This document shows, one piece after another, positions 18,377-26,604 of a DNA stretch of 64,000 bases. How positions within the stretch are numbered: the stretch's first letter is position 1; every line of letters starts with the position of its first letter. The notes below the pieces were generated by a model. The model made no database searches and was not told the origin of the DNA. It saw nothing but the letters and a program-made list of their open reading frames with translations. The DNA lies in contig NZ_JABAHZ010000001.1 of NCBI RefSeq assembly GCF_012641265.1, positions 248,001-312,000 on the forward strand, given 5' to 3'. The stretch is from Chitinophaga eiseniae. GTDB lineage: Bacteria > Bacteroidota > Bacteroidia > Chitinophagales > Chitinophagaceae. Both the position numbers and the translations under genes were made by a program.

Positions 18377-19558
18377 TTAGAGAATTTTTCTGTTTTCAAT
18401 TTTATAAGTTGCAATTTCATTATTTCTTTTTGATCTGACGACCACTATATTTTTCTCACCTGGTATTTTAAAGTATTTCTTAATCGCATACATTTCCTTT
18501 GTTGTGTTACCGTTAACGCTTAACAATTCATCTCCGGCTATAATACCTAGCCTTTCTTCGACGCTTTGGGGAACTACTGAATTAATGAGTACTTTTTGAT
18601 CTTTGATTCTAAAAGATAGGCCTGAGAAGATTGACTCAAAAGGAGTTTCATACTGCCTGCCAGGGGATAGGTATATTCTTCTGTTGCTATAGTCAAATAA
18701 GATGTTAAACCTAAGAATAATTTTATTTCCCAGAATCCCTGTTATATCTTTCATCGCATTGACTCCCTCTTTAACATCTGTTAAAGAAATAATCAAATCA
18801 TTAAAAGTGTTGTGCTGAATAGAAAATCCCCGGATTCTAACATCATAAGAAGTAGATGATGTTGTTAAATTTTCGGTGGTATGCATAATGGCTGATCCTG
18901 ACTTTTTAAGAAGGCCGTTGGCTCTTACGTAAGGAGTATTAATGAAAGCTGTAATCCCAGCCCCGGTATCAAAAAGGAATGGTCCGCTATATTCAGCGCC
19001 ATTTTTTAGCTTAAAGGCACATTGAACTATCGGAATGTTACTGTAAAACTTAAAGGAAAGAGGGCTTTTATATTTTGCTTTGATCTTGTCTTTAAATGAA
19101 TAGAGATAGATGGTGCTATCATCTGTATTCATTTCCGTTAAAAAAGATTTCAAAAGGTCATAGCCGATAATGCCATCTATTTTCCTCCCAAATTGTTCTG
19201 ATAAATGGAGTAAATCCATAGCGATCATAGGTACTGAGCCAAGCTGTATATTGCCTAAGTGGATAATAGCGTAGTTTGATATCAGGAATACCTTCTGTGC
19301 CCCGCCCGCACCGGTGGCGCTGATACCTGCACCGGTGTCTACAGACAGAGAGGGTATTTTTTTCGCAGTATTTAAGTCTATAACCGTGTTGCCGGCGCCG
19401 CTATCAAATATAAAATTCAAGGTATCAGTTTCATCATTTAATCTAACTTTTATAAATATCTGGCTATCATAATGAACATATTTAAATGTCGCTATCTGCC
19501 CTTTACTTTCACCAATGAGCAATAGAATGAACAGGGCAACAGAGAATGCTTTTTTCAT
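18377..19558 (-). CDS. Retropepsin-like aspartic protease with PDZ domain
   Basis: 393 residues with a signal peptide (to about 20), so periplasmic or exported. Two aspartic protease motifs are present, FDSGAGNTVID (Asp52) and FDTGAGITAF (Asp197), as expected for a single-chain pseudo-dimer. A PDZ domain occupies about 310-393 (SVVPQSVEERLGIIAGDELLSVNGN). This domain order is a common Bacteroidota family of unknown substrate. The coding sequence is visibly richer in A+T than PUL 1 upstream, and it is convergent with it. It appears to be transcribed alone. Confidence 0.85.
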   Translation of the reverse strand: MKKAFSVALFILLLIGESKGQIATFKYVHYDSQIFIKVRLNDETDTLNFIFDSGAGNTVIDLNTAKKIPSLSVDTGAGISATGAGGAQKVFLISNYAIIHLGNIQLGSVPMIAMDLLHLSEQFGRKIDGIIGYDLLKSFLTEMNTDDSTIYLYSFKDKIKAKYKSPLSFKFYSNIPIVQCAFKLKNGAEYSGPFLFDTGAGITAFINTPYVRANGLLKKSGSAIMHTTENLTTSSTSYDVRIRGFSIQHNTFNDLIISLTDVKEGVNAMKDITGILGNKIILRFNILFDYSNRRIYLSPGRQYETPFESIFSGLSFRIKDQKVLINSVVPQSVEERLGIIAGDELLSVNGNTTKEMYAIKKYFKIPGEKNIVVVRSKRNNEIATYKIENRKIL

Positions 19559-19950
19559 AGTTAGAATATATTATATAGTAATAATGGGATTTTTATAATC
19601 TTGGGCTGTAAGAATCAGTGTTAACTTGTTTTGAGGTCCTCCCATTTTTATAGGGCCAATGTTAAGTATAAAAATCGAGGTATTTAAAGATACGAAACTG
19701 ATGGGAAACAAGCATCTTCCTGTGACGGCAAAAATAATTTGTTGTTCTTTTTACATACAAAGGCCGTAGGCTATGGAAATGAACAGTTAGCTGCTGTATT
19801 TAAAGTAAAATAAAAAGAGAGGTTACCGAAAAGGTTATTTTAGTTCTTCTAAATTATGAGGGTCTAAGGCAAAAAAAATAGGGTTACATCGTTAGATGTA
19901 ACCCTAATTAGGTAGTAAAAAGCAGTTCAGTTATACTTCTATAACTTCCG
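19559..19950. other. Intergenic region between the aspartic protease gene and tRNA-Leu
   Basis: 392 bp, A+T-rich. The only clear structure is the tRNA-Leu terminator hairpin near its right end. The promoter of the minus-strand protease gene must lie in the left part, but I cannot point to a convincing box. No supported gene. Confidence 0.5.
19871..19905 (-). terminator. Intrinsic terminator of tRNA-Leu
   Basis: Read on the minus strand, AGGGTTACATC and its perfect complement are separated by a 4-nt loop and followed by a run of eight T after TA. It lies 46 bp beyond the 3' end of the tRNA gene in the direction of transcription. Confidence 0.8.
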
Positions 19951-20034
19951 TGCCCAGAACAGGAATCGAACCTGCACTCCGTTGCCGAAACAAGATTTTG
20001 AGTCTAGCGCGTCTACCAATTCCGCCATCTGGGC
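19951..20034 (-). tRNA. tRNA-Leu (anticodon CAA)
   Basis: 84 nt on the minus strand. Acceptor GCCCAGA pairs with TCTGGGC, discriminator A, no encoded CCA. The D-arm region GGCGGAATTGGTAGACGC, the anticodon loop CTCAAAA (anticodon CAA, reads UUG), a long variable arm (class II) and the T-arm with GGTTCGATTCC are all present. The anticodon stem has one T-T mismatch. The type is clear from the long variable arm and CAA anticodon. Confidence 0.95.
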
Positions 20035-20278
20035 AATCATTTTATAAGAACTCTCCGCGTCAATTGCGGGATGCAAATATAGAAACTCTTTTTTAATCTC
20101 CAATATTTTTTTTCATTTTGCCTGATATTTTTCTCAATACTGTTCTCTTGTACTAAAAATAAAATCCTGTAAACCGTCTGCCGTAAAGGATTTTATCGCA
20201 TGTGAGCTGAATTTATTTTGTCGCATAAAAATTTTACAACCGCCTCCCCGGTTCACTAAAATACCGTACATTCAGCGT

Positions 20279-21490
20279 ATGGAAAGCACGATTCATATAG
20301 GACTTATCAGGGAAGAAAAACTGCCGCACGACAATAGGGTGGCGTTTACACCCAAGCAATGTGTTTGGATACAACATCACTTCCCACAGGTACGCCTATA
20401 CGTACAACCATCGCTCTGGCGCTGTTTCAAAGATGAAGAATATGAAATGGCTGGCATTACCCTGCAGGAAGACCTTTCCCACTGTTCCATTCTGATGGGT
20501 ATCAAAGAAGTGCCGGTAGAGAAATTAATCGGGGGAAAGACTTACCTGTTCTTCAGTCACACAAAAAAGAAACAGCCGCATAACCAGCATATGCTGCAGG
20601 CCATCCTGGAAAAGAATATAACACTCATCGACTATGAATGCCTGGTACATCCTGATGGGCAGCGTATCCTGGGCTTTGGCTTCTTTGCCGGCGTAGTAGG
20701 TGCGCACAATGGCCTGATGGCTTATGGTGAGAAAACCAGGCAATTTCATTTTAAAAGGGTACATACCTGTCACGATTTCCAGGAGCTGATCGGCCATTAT
20801 TTTGGGATCAAACTGCCTCCTATGAAAATGGTGATTACCGGCTCCGGGCGGGTAGCAGCGGGCGCCCTGGAAATTATGGGATTGCTCGGTATCAAGTACA
20901 TCCCACCCGAAGAATATCTGATCAACAAGTATAGCTACCCGGTATATACCCAGCTGAAAGCAGGGGAGCTGTATCTGCGTAAAAAGGATAAAACCTATAG
21001 TAGAAGCGACTTTCACGCCCATCCGGAGGAGTATGAATGTCGTTTCCTGCCTTATGTTACCGTGAGCGACATTCTCATGAATGGTATTTATTGGGACCAT
21101 AATATCCCTCCGCTCTTCCAGGCGGATGATCTGAAAAAAGATAATTTCCATATACAGGTGATCGCAGATATTACGGATGATACCAACGGATCCATACCCT
21201 GCAACCTGGGCGATAGTACCATTGACCAACCGGTATACGGCGTTAACAGGGATACTATGGAACAAACGGCACCCTATCTTCCGGGCACTGTCGATATGAT
21301 GTGCGTGAGCAATTTACCCAATGAACTACCCCGGGATGCCTCGCAGTATTTCGGCGACCAGCTGATGAAATATGTATTTGAAGAATTACTGAAAGAAGAT
21401 AATGAGATGATCCGGAAGGCTACCATCGCTGATAAAGGCCGGCTGACGCCCACTTTTCAATACCTGGAAGACTATGCCAGCGGAATTTAA
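20279..21490 (+). CDS. Saccharopine/alanine dehydrogenase-type NAD-dependent oxidoreductase
   Basis: 403 residues, no signal peptide, cytoplasmic. The N-terminal domain starts IHIGLIREEKLPHDNRVAFTPKQ, characteristic of the AlaDH/PNT N-terminal fold used by LYS1-like saccharopine dehydrogenases. A Rossmann-type segment MVITGSGRVAAGALEIMG follows at about 182-200. Late motifs VIADITDDTNGSIPCN and YLPGTVDMMCVSNLPNELPRDAS fit the lysine-forming saccharopine dehydrogenase family. Bacteroidota carry such genes widely, and the true substrate is not always lysine or saccharopine. It stands alone, 244 bp after the tRNA on the opposite strand. Confidence 0.75.
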   Translation: MESTIHIGLIREEKLPHDNRVAFTPKQCVWIQHHFPQVRLYVQPSLWRCFKDEEYEMAGITLQEDLSHCSILMGIKEVPVEKLIGGKTYLFFSHTKKKQPHNQHMLQAILEKNITLIDYECLVHPDGQRILGFGFFAGVVGAHNGLMAYGEKTRQFHFKRVHTCHDFQELIGHYFGIKLPPMKMVITGSGRVAAGALEIMGLLGIKYIPPEEYLINKYSYPVYTQLKAGELYLRKKDKTYSRSDFHAHPEEYECRFLPYVTVSDILMNGIYWDHNIPPLFQADDLKKDNFHIQVIADITDDTNGSIPCNLGDSTIDQPVYGVNRDTMEQTAPYLPGTVDMMCVSNLPNELPRDASQYFGDQLMKYVFEELLKEDNEMIRKATIADKGRLTPTFQYLEDYASGI

Positions 21491-21541
21491 AGGCATAATG
21501 CATTTACCGCTGTTTACTCATTAAATCATTCCAACCAGCTA

Positions 21542-21579
21542 TTTTTAAAAAATAGATAGATCTATCTATTTTTTAAAAA
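21542..21579. promoter_or_regulatory. TetR-type operator O1: 38-bp perfect palindrome
   Basis: Perfectly self-complementary over 38 bp, centred between 21560 and 21561, with core TAGATAGATCTATCTA. It lies 31 bp before the TetR gene. The same 16-bp core recurs before the next two genes, which indicates autoregulation plus control of both targets by this TetR protein. Confidence 0.85.
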
Positions 21580-21610
21580 ACTTTTATACCTTAGCTGCTC
21601 AAACAAGGTT

Positions 21611-22171
21611 ATGAAGGAAAAAGTAAAAGTGAGGGACCGGATCCTGAACGTGGCCACCGATTTGTTTTATCACCAGGGATTTAACCAAACGGGAATTAAC
21701 CAGATCATTGCGGAGGCTAACATCGCCATTGGTTCCCTGTATAATCACTTCCCCTCTAAAAACGACTTGCTGCTGGCCTACCTGAGGAAGCAGGAGGAGG
21801 AGTGGTTTGAGGGCCTGGAGAAATTCACCCAGGGTAGCAGTCATCCCCGCGAAAAAATACTGAAGTTTATCGACTACCGGATTGCGCAGCAGCAACCGGA
21901 CTTTTACGGTTGCCCTTTTATCAAAATCATTGCGGAGATAGGAACGCAGGACCAGCAGGTACAGCAGTTGGTAGAAGGGCATAAAAGCAGGCAACGCATG
22001 CTGTTGCAGGGGCTCTTCCAGCAACTGGATTATGATGGTCCGATAGATAAGAAACTGCTGGCGGATAATTTCTTCTTAATGGTAGAGGGGGCTACGGTAA
22101 ACGCCACTATCTCCAGGAACATCAAACCACTGGAAGGCGTCAAAAAATTTATAAAGAAAATGATCTCCTGA
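21611..22171 (+). CDS. TetR/AcrR-family transcriptional repressor
   Basis: 186 residues. The N-terminal helix-turn-helix is clear: RDRILNVATDLFYHQGFNQTGINQIIAEANIAIGSLYNHFPSK (the 'GIGSLYxHFPSK'-type recognition helix), with the ligand-binding helical domain after about residue 60. It is followed by its own terminator and by two genes carrying the same operator, so it most likely represses itself, the hydrolase and the MFS exporter until a ligand, perhaps the substrate of those proteins, binds. Confidence 0.9.
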   Translation: MKEKVKVRDRILNVATDLFYHQGFNQTGINQIIAEANIAIGSLYNHFPSKNDLLLAYLRKQEEEWFEGLEKFTQGSSHPREKILKFIDYRIAQQQPDFYGCPFIKIIAEIGTQDQQVQQLVEGHKSRQRMLLQGLFQQLDYDGPIDKKLLADNFFLMVEGATVNATISRNIKPLEGVKKFIKKMIS

Positions 22172-22177
22172 TTTATC

Positions 22178-22201
22178 AGTCCCGTCACCGGGACTTTTTT
22201 T
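22178..22201 (+). terminator. Intrinsic terminator of the TetR gene
   Basis: AGTCCCG/CGGGACT stem with a TCAC loop and seven T residues, 6 bp past the stop. It separates the TetR transcript from the next gene, which has its own operator and promoter. Confidence 0.85.
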
Positions 22202-22217
22202 AAACTTCAAAAATAAA

Positions 22218-22233
22218 TAGATATATCTATCTA
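22218..22233. promoter_or_regulatory. TetR-type operator O2 before the dehalogenase-like gene
   Basis: TAGATATATCTATCTA differs from the O1 core by one base. It ends 14 bp before the start codon at 22248, a position that would block transcription start or early elongation. Confidence 0.75.
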
Positions 22234-22247
22234 CTAAACTAATAAAT

Positions 22248-23177
22248 ATGATACCTCGAGATGAAACCTTTAAGGGTACCTATCCCTTTGCGCCTCACTT
22301 CAGCGCGGCGCCCGGCTTTAATATGCATTATGTGGATGAAGGTAAAGGGCCGGTAGTGCTTTGTTTGCACGGAGAGCCTACCTGGGGCTATTTATTCAGG
22401 CACCTGATCCGGGAGCTATCTGATACCCACCGGGTCATTGCTCCGGACCATATGGGATTTGGAAAAAGTGAAACGCCGGCAGGCCGCACGTACTGGCTGC
22501 AGGATCACATCGATAACCTGGAAAAGCTGGTGCTGGACCTCGATTTGCAGGATATTACCCTGGTGATGCATGATTTTGGCGGCCCTGCGGGAATGGGCCT
22601 GGCAGCAAGACATCCCGGTCGTATATCCCGGGTAGTGAGCATAAACGGCCCCGTTGCTTTTGGGCAACCCGGCTTGCAAGCTGCTTTGGAAGCCAATGCC
22701 CGGGAGTCGCCCTGGTTCCGCTGGATATTGCAGGCCGCGAAGGAGGAACGACTAAAAAGCGTGCTCAATGAAAGTGGTTACAATATTCTCAGCACGCTGA
22801 AGCTGAACGGATTTGAGCGTAACGAACTCATTACGCCCACCTGGCTGGATGCCTATGGCGCTCCTTTTCCAACTCCGGCCGACTGCGCCGGCGTACTGGG
22901 ATGGGCCGCAGGATTTGCTGCCGGCGCCCACCAGTTCGAGCATCCCAACGCGGCCGCGTTGGAAAAGATCAGCGCTTTGCCGGCAATTGCCATCTGGGGA
23001 ACCGCCGATCACACACTGCATGGGAAATACTTCCTTCCACTATTCCAGTCGCTGTTCCGGGAAGGAGAGGTGTATGAACTGCCACATGCCGGGCACTATA
23101 GCCTGGAAGATGCGCCTGATGCAATAGGCGAGCTGATCAGCCGGTTCCTGGAAGCAACCACCGTTTCCGTTATTTAA
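22248..23177 (+). CDS. Haloalkane-dehalogenase-like alpha/beta-hydrolase
   Basis: 309 residues, cytoplasmic. The oxyanion segment HGEPTWGYLFRHLI and the nucleophile elbow VMHDFGGPAGMG place it in the haloalkane dehalogenase-type branch, with Asp109 as nucleophile. Asp254 (GTADH) and His283 (AGHYSLED) complete a plausible triad. In true dehalogenases the residue after the nucleophile is normally the halide-binding Trp; here it is Phe110, so dehalogenation is not certain and another hydrolysis is possible. Its operator O2 ties it to the adjacent TetR repressor and MFS exporter, suggesting breakdown or detoxification of a small xenobiotic. Confidence 0.75.
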   Translation: MIPRDETFKGTYPFAPHFSAAPGFNMHYVDEGKGPVVLCLHGEPTWGYLFRHLIRELSDTHRVIAPDHMGFGKSETPAGRTYWLQDHIDNLEKLVLDLDLQDITLVMHDFGGPAGMGLAARHPGRISRVVSINGPVAFGQPGLQAALEANARESPWFRWILQAAKEERLKSVLNESGYNILSTLKLNGFERNELITPTWLDAYGAPFPTPADCAGVLGWAAGFAAGAHQFEHPNAAALEKISALPAIAIWGTADHTLHGKYFLPLFQSLFREGEVYELPHAGHYSLEDAPDAIGELISRFLEATTVSVI

Positions 23178-23195
23178 ATTTTTTTTATTTATAAA

Positions 23196-23211
23196 TAGAT
23201 AGATCTATCTA
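23196..23211. promoter_or_regulatory. TetR-type operator O3 before the MFS gene
   Basis: Exact copy of the O1 core, TAGATAGATCTATCTA, ending 12 bp before the MFS start codon and 18 bp after the hydrolase stop. The MFS gene therefore has separate control although it could also be read from upstream. Confidence 0.8.
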
Positions 23212-23223
23212 TATAATTGTTTT

Positions 23224-24660
23224 ATGAAACAACAAACGTCCCGGTGGCTTTCCATGCTTATCGTATCGTCCGCCATTTTCCTGGCGGTAATCGACATATT
23301 TGTAGTGAATGTAGCACTGCCGGCTATCCAGAAAGGGCTGCACGGCACCAATGGTGAATTGCAACTGGTCATTGCCATTTACCTGTTGGGGTATTCCTGT
23401 TTGCTGATTACCGGCGGCCGGTTGGGAGACTACTACGGCAGGAAGAAAGTCTTCATTGCCGGCATGTTGCTCTTCACAGTCAGCTCCTGTTTTTGCGGAC
23501 TGGCACAATCGACGGGGCAACTGAACGTTGCCCGTTTTTTCCAGGGCATTACAGCTGCTATCATGACACCCCAGGGCGTGTCCTATATACAGGTATTGTT
23601 TCCCAAAGAAAAGGAACGGATGAAGGCCATTGGCGTTTATGGTATCATCGCCGGCTCGGCCTCCGTCATCGGGCAGTTTCTCGGAGGACTGTTGCCAGAT
23701 ACACACTTTGCCGTGGAAGGCTGGCGATTGATATTCTTCATCAACGTGCCCGTGGGCATCGTTGCGGTGATTTTCGCAGGACTTTTCTTAAAAGAAACGC
23801 CCCGTAACACCTCGCTGAAATTCGACTATCAGGGCGTATTGCTGCTTACCCCAGCATTGTTCTGCCTGGTTTTTCCGGTGATACAGGGCCGGGAACTCGG
23901 TTGGCCAGCCTGGAGCGTGGCAATGCTCCTGGCGGCGGCACCGCTTTTTTACCTGTTTTACATTCACCAGCGGAATAAACTGGTAGGGGGAAAAGAGCCG
24001 TTAATTAATATGCGGCTGTTTCATTACAAAGACTTCCGCATTGGCTTATGGGCCTCCCTGTTTTATTTCCTGGTACAGGAATCCTATTTCCTGATCACAG
24101 GGGTATTCTTTCAAAATGGCCTGGGTATTCCTTCTTATACTACCGGTAGCTATTTTGTATTCCAGGGAATCGGTTATGTGATGGCGTCTATTTTATCGGT
24201 AAAGCTGATCCCGTTATTTGGCAAGAAAGTACTGGTGGCTGGCGTGGTTATCATGATCTGCGCTTTCGTGCTGCATATACTTTTCCTGGACAATCCGCAG
24301 GCGGGGCCATTCGCATTTGTTGCCATCCTGTTGCTATATGGCATTGGATGCGGCGCTGTACTCCCTTCTTTACTGGCTTTCTCTCTCAAAGGTATTCCGC
24401 ATGAATTTGCAGGAGCAGCATCCGGCTCTTATTACACGGCACAACAATCAGCTATTGCCATGGGCGCCGGTATTGTAGGAGGCGTTTTCTTTTGCTTCAC
24501 AGGAGATAATCCTTCCTTGCAGGATTATGTTACGGCTTACCGCGCCGCCGCTATATTGAGTATTGCAATGTTGGTCATCGTGATTGGTTTCCTGGTGATA
24601 CTGCCCGATAGCCATACCAGCACCACCAGGAAAGTACGGGAGGCGGAAACCATGGCGTAA
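23224..24660 (+). CDS. MFS exporter, DHA2 (EmrB/QacA) type
   Basis: 478 residues, hydrophobic throughout, with about 14 membrane segments, the length and topology of the 14-TM drug:H+ antiporter group. Motif A (GGRLGDYYGRKKVF) is in the loop between segments 2 and 3, and motif C-like glycine-rich sequence (GSASVIGQFLGGLLPD) lies near segment 5. It probably exports the compound sensed by the neighbouring TetR protein. It ends 7 bp before a convergent ABC operon. Confidence 0.9.
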   Translation: MKQQTSRWLSMLIVSSAIFLAVIDIFVVNVALPAIQKGLHGTNGELQLVIAIYLLGYSCLLITGGRLGDYYGRKKVFIAGMLLFTVSSCFCGLAQSTGQLNVARFFQGITAAIMTPQGVSYIQVLFPKEKERMKAIGVYGIIAGSASVIGQFLGGLLPDTHFAVEGWRLIFFINVPVGIVAVIFAGLFLKETPRNTSLKFDYQGVLLLTPALFCLVFPVIQGRELGWPAWSVAMLLAAAPLFYLFYIHQRNKLVGGKEPLINMRLFHYKDFRIGLWASLFYFLVQESYFLITGVFFQNGLGIPSYTTGSYFVFQGIGYVMASILSVKLIPLFGKKVLVAGVVIMICAFVLHILFLDNPQAGPFAFVAILLLYGIGCGAVLPSLLAFSLKGIPHEFAGAASGSYYTAQQSAIAMGAGIVGGVFFCFTGDNPSLQDYVTAYRAAAILSIAMLVIVIGFLVILPDSHTSTTRKVREAETMA

Positions 24661-24667
24661 GCAGGTA

Positions 24668-25339
24668 TTAATCCGCAATCCTTCCATCTACCAGGTGAAT
24701 TACCTTATCAGAACGGCGGGCAAAGTCATCGTCATGTGTTACGGTGAGGATCGTTTGTCCCCGTTCAGAAGAGAGCTCACGGAAAAGATCAAAGACAATG
24801 GCTGCATTCTGGCTGTCGAGGTTACCGGTAGGCTCATCACCCATAATGATCAGCGGCTCATTGATCAGTGCCCGGGCGATGGCTACACGTTGTTGCTGTC
24901 CCCCGGAAAGCAGCGATGCGCGTTTGTTGGCTTGTGTACCTACTCCCAGTAATTGCAGCAGGTCCATGGCGCGGTGCTCTATTTCAGCGGGCGTATAACG
25001 GGCCAGTTTTAATGCGGGCAGCATCACGTTGCGGAGCGCCGTGAATTCCGGTAGCAGGTAATGAAACTGGAACACAAACCCGATATGATGATTCCGGAAG
25101 TCGGCCAGCCACCGGTTACGTTTGCCCTGCATTTCCTCGCCGTTAATGCAGATACTGCCTTCGAAATCGGTATCCATGGTAGACAACAGGTATAGCAGGG
25201 TAGATTTACCGCTACCCGATTTTCCGGTGATGGAAACAAAATGGCCCTTTTCAATGTCCAGGTCTACGTCATTCAGCACCTGCATTTTGGTGGGCTGGTA
25301 AAAGTATTTATTGATGTTCCTAACTTCTATCAGGTTCAT
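24668..25339 (-). CDS. ABC transporter ATP-binding protein, LolD/MacB type
   Basis: 223 residues. Walker A GKSGSGKST (about 38-46), signature LLSGGQQQRVAIARAL, Walker B LIIMGDEPTGNLDSQ and an H-loop histidine (LTVTHDDDF) are all intact. Length and sequence fit the LolD/MacB/FtsE group that drives mechanotransmission permeases. It is the last gene of a four-gene efflux operon (TolC, adaptor, permease, ATPase) and starts 2 bp after the permease stop. Confidence 0.92.
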   Translation of the reverse strand: MNLIEVRNINKYFYQPTKMQVLNDVDLDIEKGHFVSITGKSGSGKSTLLYLLSTMDTDFEGSICINGEEMQGKRNRWLADFRNHHIGFVFQFHYLLPEFTALRNVMLPALKLARYTPAEIEHRAMDLLQLLGVGTQANKRASLLSGGQQQRVAIARALINEPLIIMGDEPTGNLDSQNAAIVFDLFRELSSERGQTILTVTHDDDFARRSDKVIHLVDGRIAD

Positions 25340-25341
25340 GG

Positions 25342-26604
25342 TTATCCTCTTAAAATAGTGATAGGATCTACCCGGGCCGCCTTGCGGGAAGGCAGGTAAC
25401 CGGCAAGGGTAGTAGTAAGCATACCAAAAGTGAAGCCGGTCACATAATACACGGCGCTGAAACTTACCGGCAGATGGTCCAGCGTGATCATTACATCGCT
25501 CTTATAAGGCATTTTGGAAATGCCATACGCAGCCAGGAATCCAAATACCAGTCCCATTAAAGCACCGGTGATCCCAATTATCAGCGCCTGCACGAGGAAT
25601 ATCCAGCGGATGTCTGTATCGGAAAAACCCATGGCTTTCAGGATGGCGATGTCTTTCATCTTTTCATAGATCATCATGGTGAGGATGTTGAAAATACCAA
25701 AGCCGGCTACCAATAGGATCGTAACGGCTACGCCATATACGATCATTTTACGGAGGGCATCGCCTTCGAGCAGGGCAGAATTGTCCTGTTTCCAATCGGA
25801 ACCATGAAAGCCGTATTTAGCCTGCAATTCCGGCAACATGGCCGGGGCCAGTTCCATGTCATGCAGTTTTATTTTGATGTCGGTGATATAGGACACCGGC
25901 ACTTCCAGGAACCGTTGTACGGTATGCAAATTTGCATAGCTCTGTTGTTTGTCGATGTCGGTGAGTCCCGTTTTAAAGATGCCCACTACTTTCACCGAAA
26001 AGTTGTTGCCTTTGTCGGTCGTCACTTCCAACCGGTCGCCAGTTTTAACGTTGAGCCGCCTGGCCAGGCCAATGCCCACTACCAGGCTGTTGGGCAGGGT
26101 AGCCAGCTCTTTGAAGCTGCCTTCTACCAGTTTGGCTTGCAGGTTGAACAGGGCATTTTCCTGTTCGAAACGAATACCGTTGATGGTGCCATTAATGCTA
26201 CTGGAGCCCAGGCGATAAAAGACCTGGGAACTAACAGCGCCGGAAACAGCGGCTACGCGTGGATCCTGTTGTAGTGCCTGTACCACCTGGGGGCCATCTT
26301 TCAGGTTGAGCAGGATGTCTTTCGGTTTAACATGGCTGACCAGGTTGATATTACCGGGATAGGTTCTGTCGATGATATTGGCCGGCGCCGTTTGTATTTC
26401 GTTGTATAGCCGCAGGTGGGGCGACTGTTCAAACGCTACCGCCTGTACGAAATCATTGGAGCCTTGTATGAAACTGACCATAAAAATGAACACGGTAATC
26501 CCAAAAGTGACGCCGGCAGTGGCGATCAGCGTTTGTTTCAGCCGGGCCCGCATATGGGTGAATGCGATGGTGGCTGCCAGTTTGATATTAGTAATTAGTT
26601 TCAT
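25342..26604 (-). CDS. MacB/LolC-like ABC transporter permease (FtsX domain)
   Basis: 420 residues. One N-terminal membrane helix (about 22-45), a large periplasmic MacB-PCD domain (about 50-270) and three C-terminal helices with the FtsX signature (IYEKMKDIAILKAMGFSDTDIRWIFLVQA; PSRKAARVDPITILRG end). With the ATPase it forms a mechanotransmission pump pushing substrates through an adaptor and TolC, not a flippase for import. Its start codon overlaps the stop of the adaptor gene by 4 bp. Confidence 0.9.
   Translation of the reverse strand: MKLITNIKLAATIAFTHMRARLKQTLIATAGVTFGITVFIFMVSFIQGSNDFVQAVAFEQSPHLRLYNEIQTAPANIIDRTYPGNINLVSHVKPKDILLNLKDGPQVVQALQQDPRVAAVSGAVSSQVFYRLGSSSINGTINGIRFEQENALFNLQAKLVEGSFKELATLPNSLVVGIGLARRLNVKTGDRLEVTTDKGNNFSVKVVGIFKTGLTDIDKQQSYANLHTVQRFLEVPVSYITDIKIKLHDMELAPAMLPELQAKYGFHGSDWKQDNSALLEGDALRKMIVYGVAVTILLVAGFGIFNILTMMIYEKMKDIAILKAMGFSDTDIRWIFLVQALIIGITGALMGLVFGFLAAYGISKMPYKSDVMITLDHLPVSFSAVYYVTGFTFGMLTTTLAGYLPSRKAARVDPITILRG

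Noticed and set aside
20525..21265. 246-codon minus-strand frame inside the saccharopine dehydrogenase-like gene
   Set aside because: Fully antisense to a family-supported gene and without own promoter or motif.
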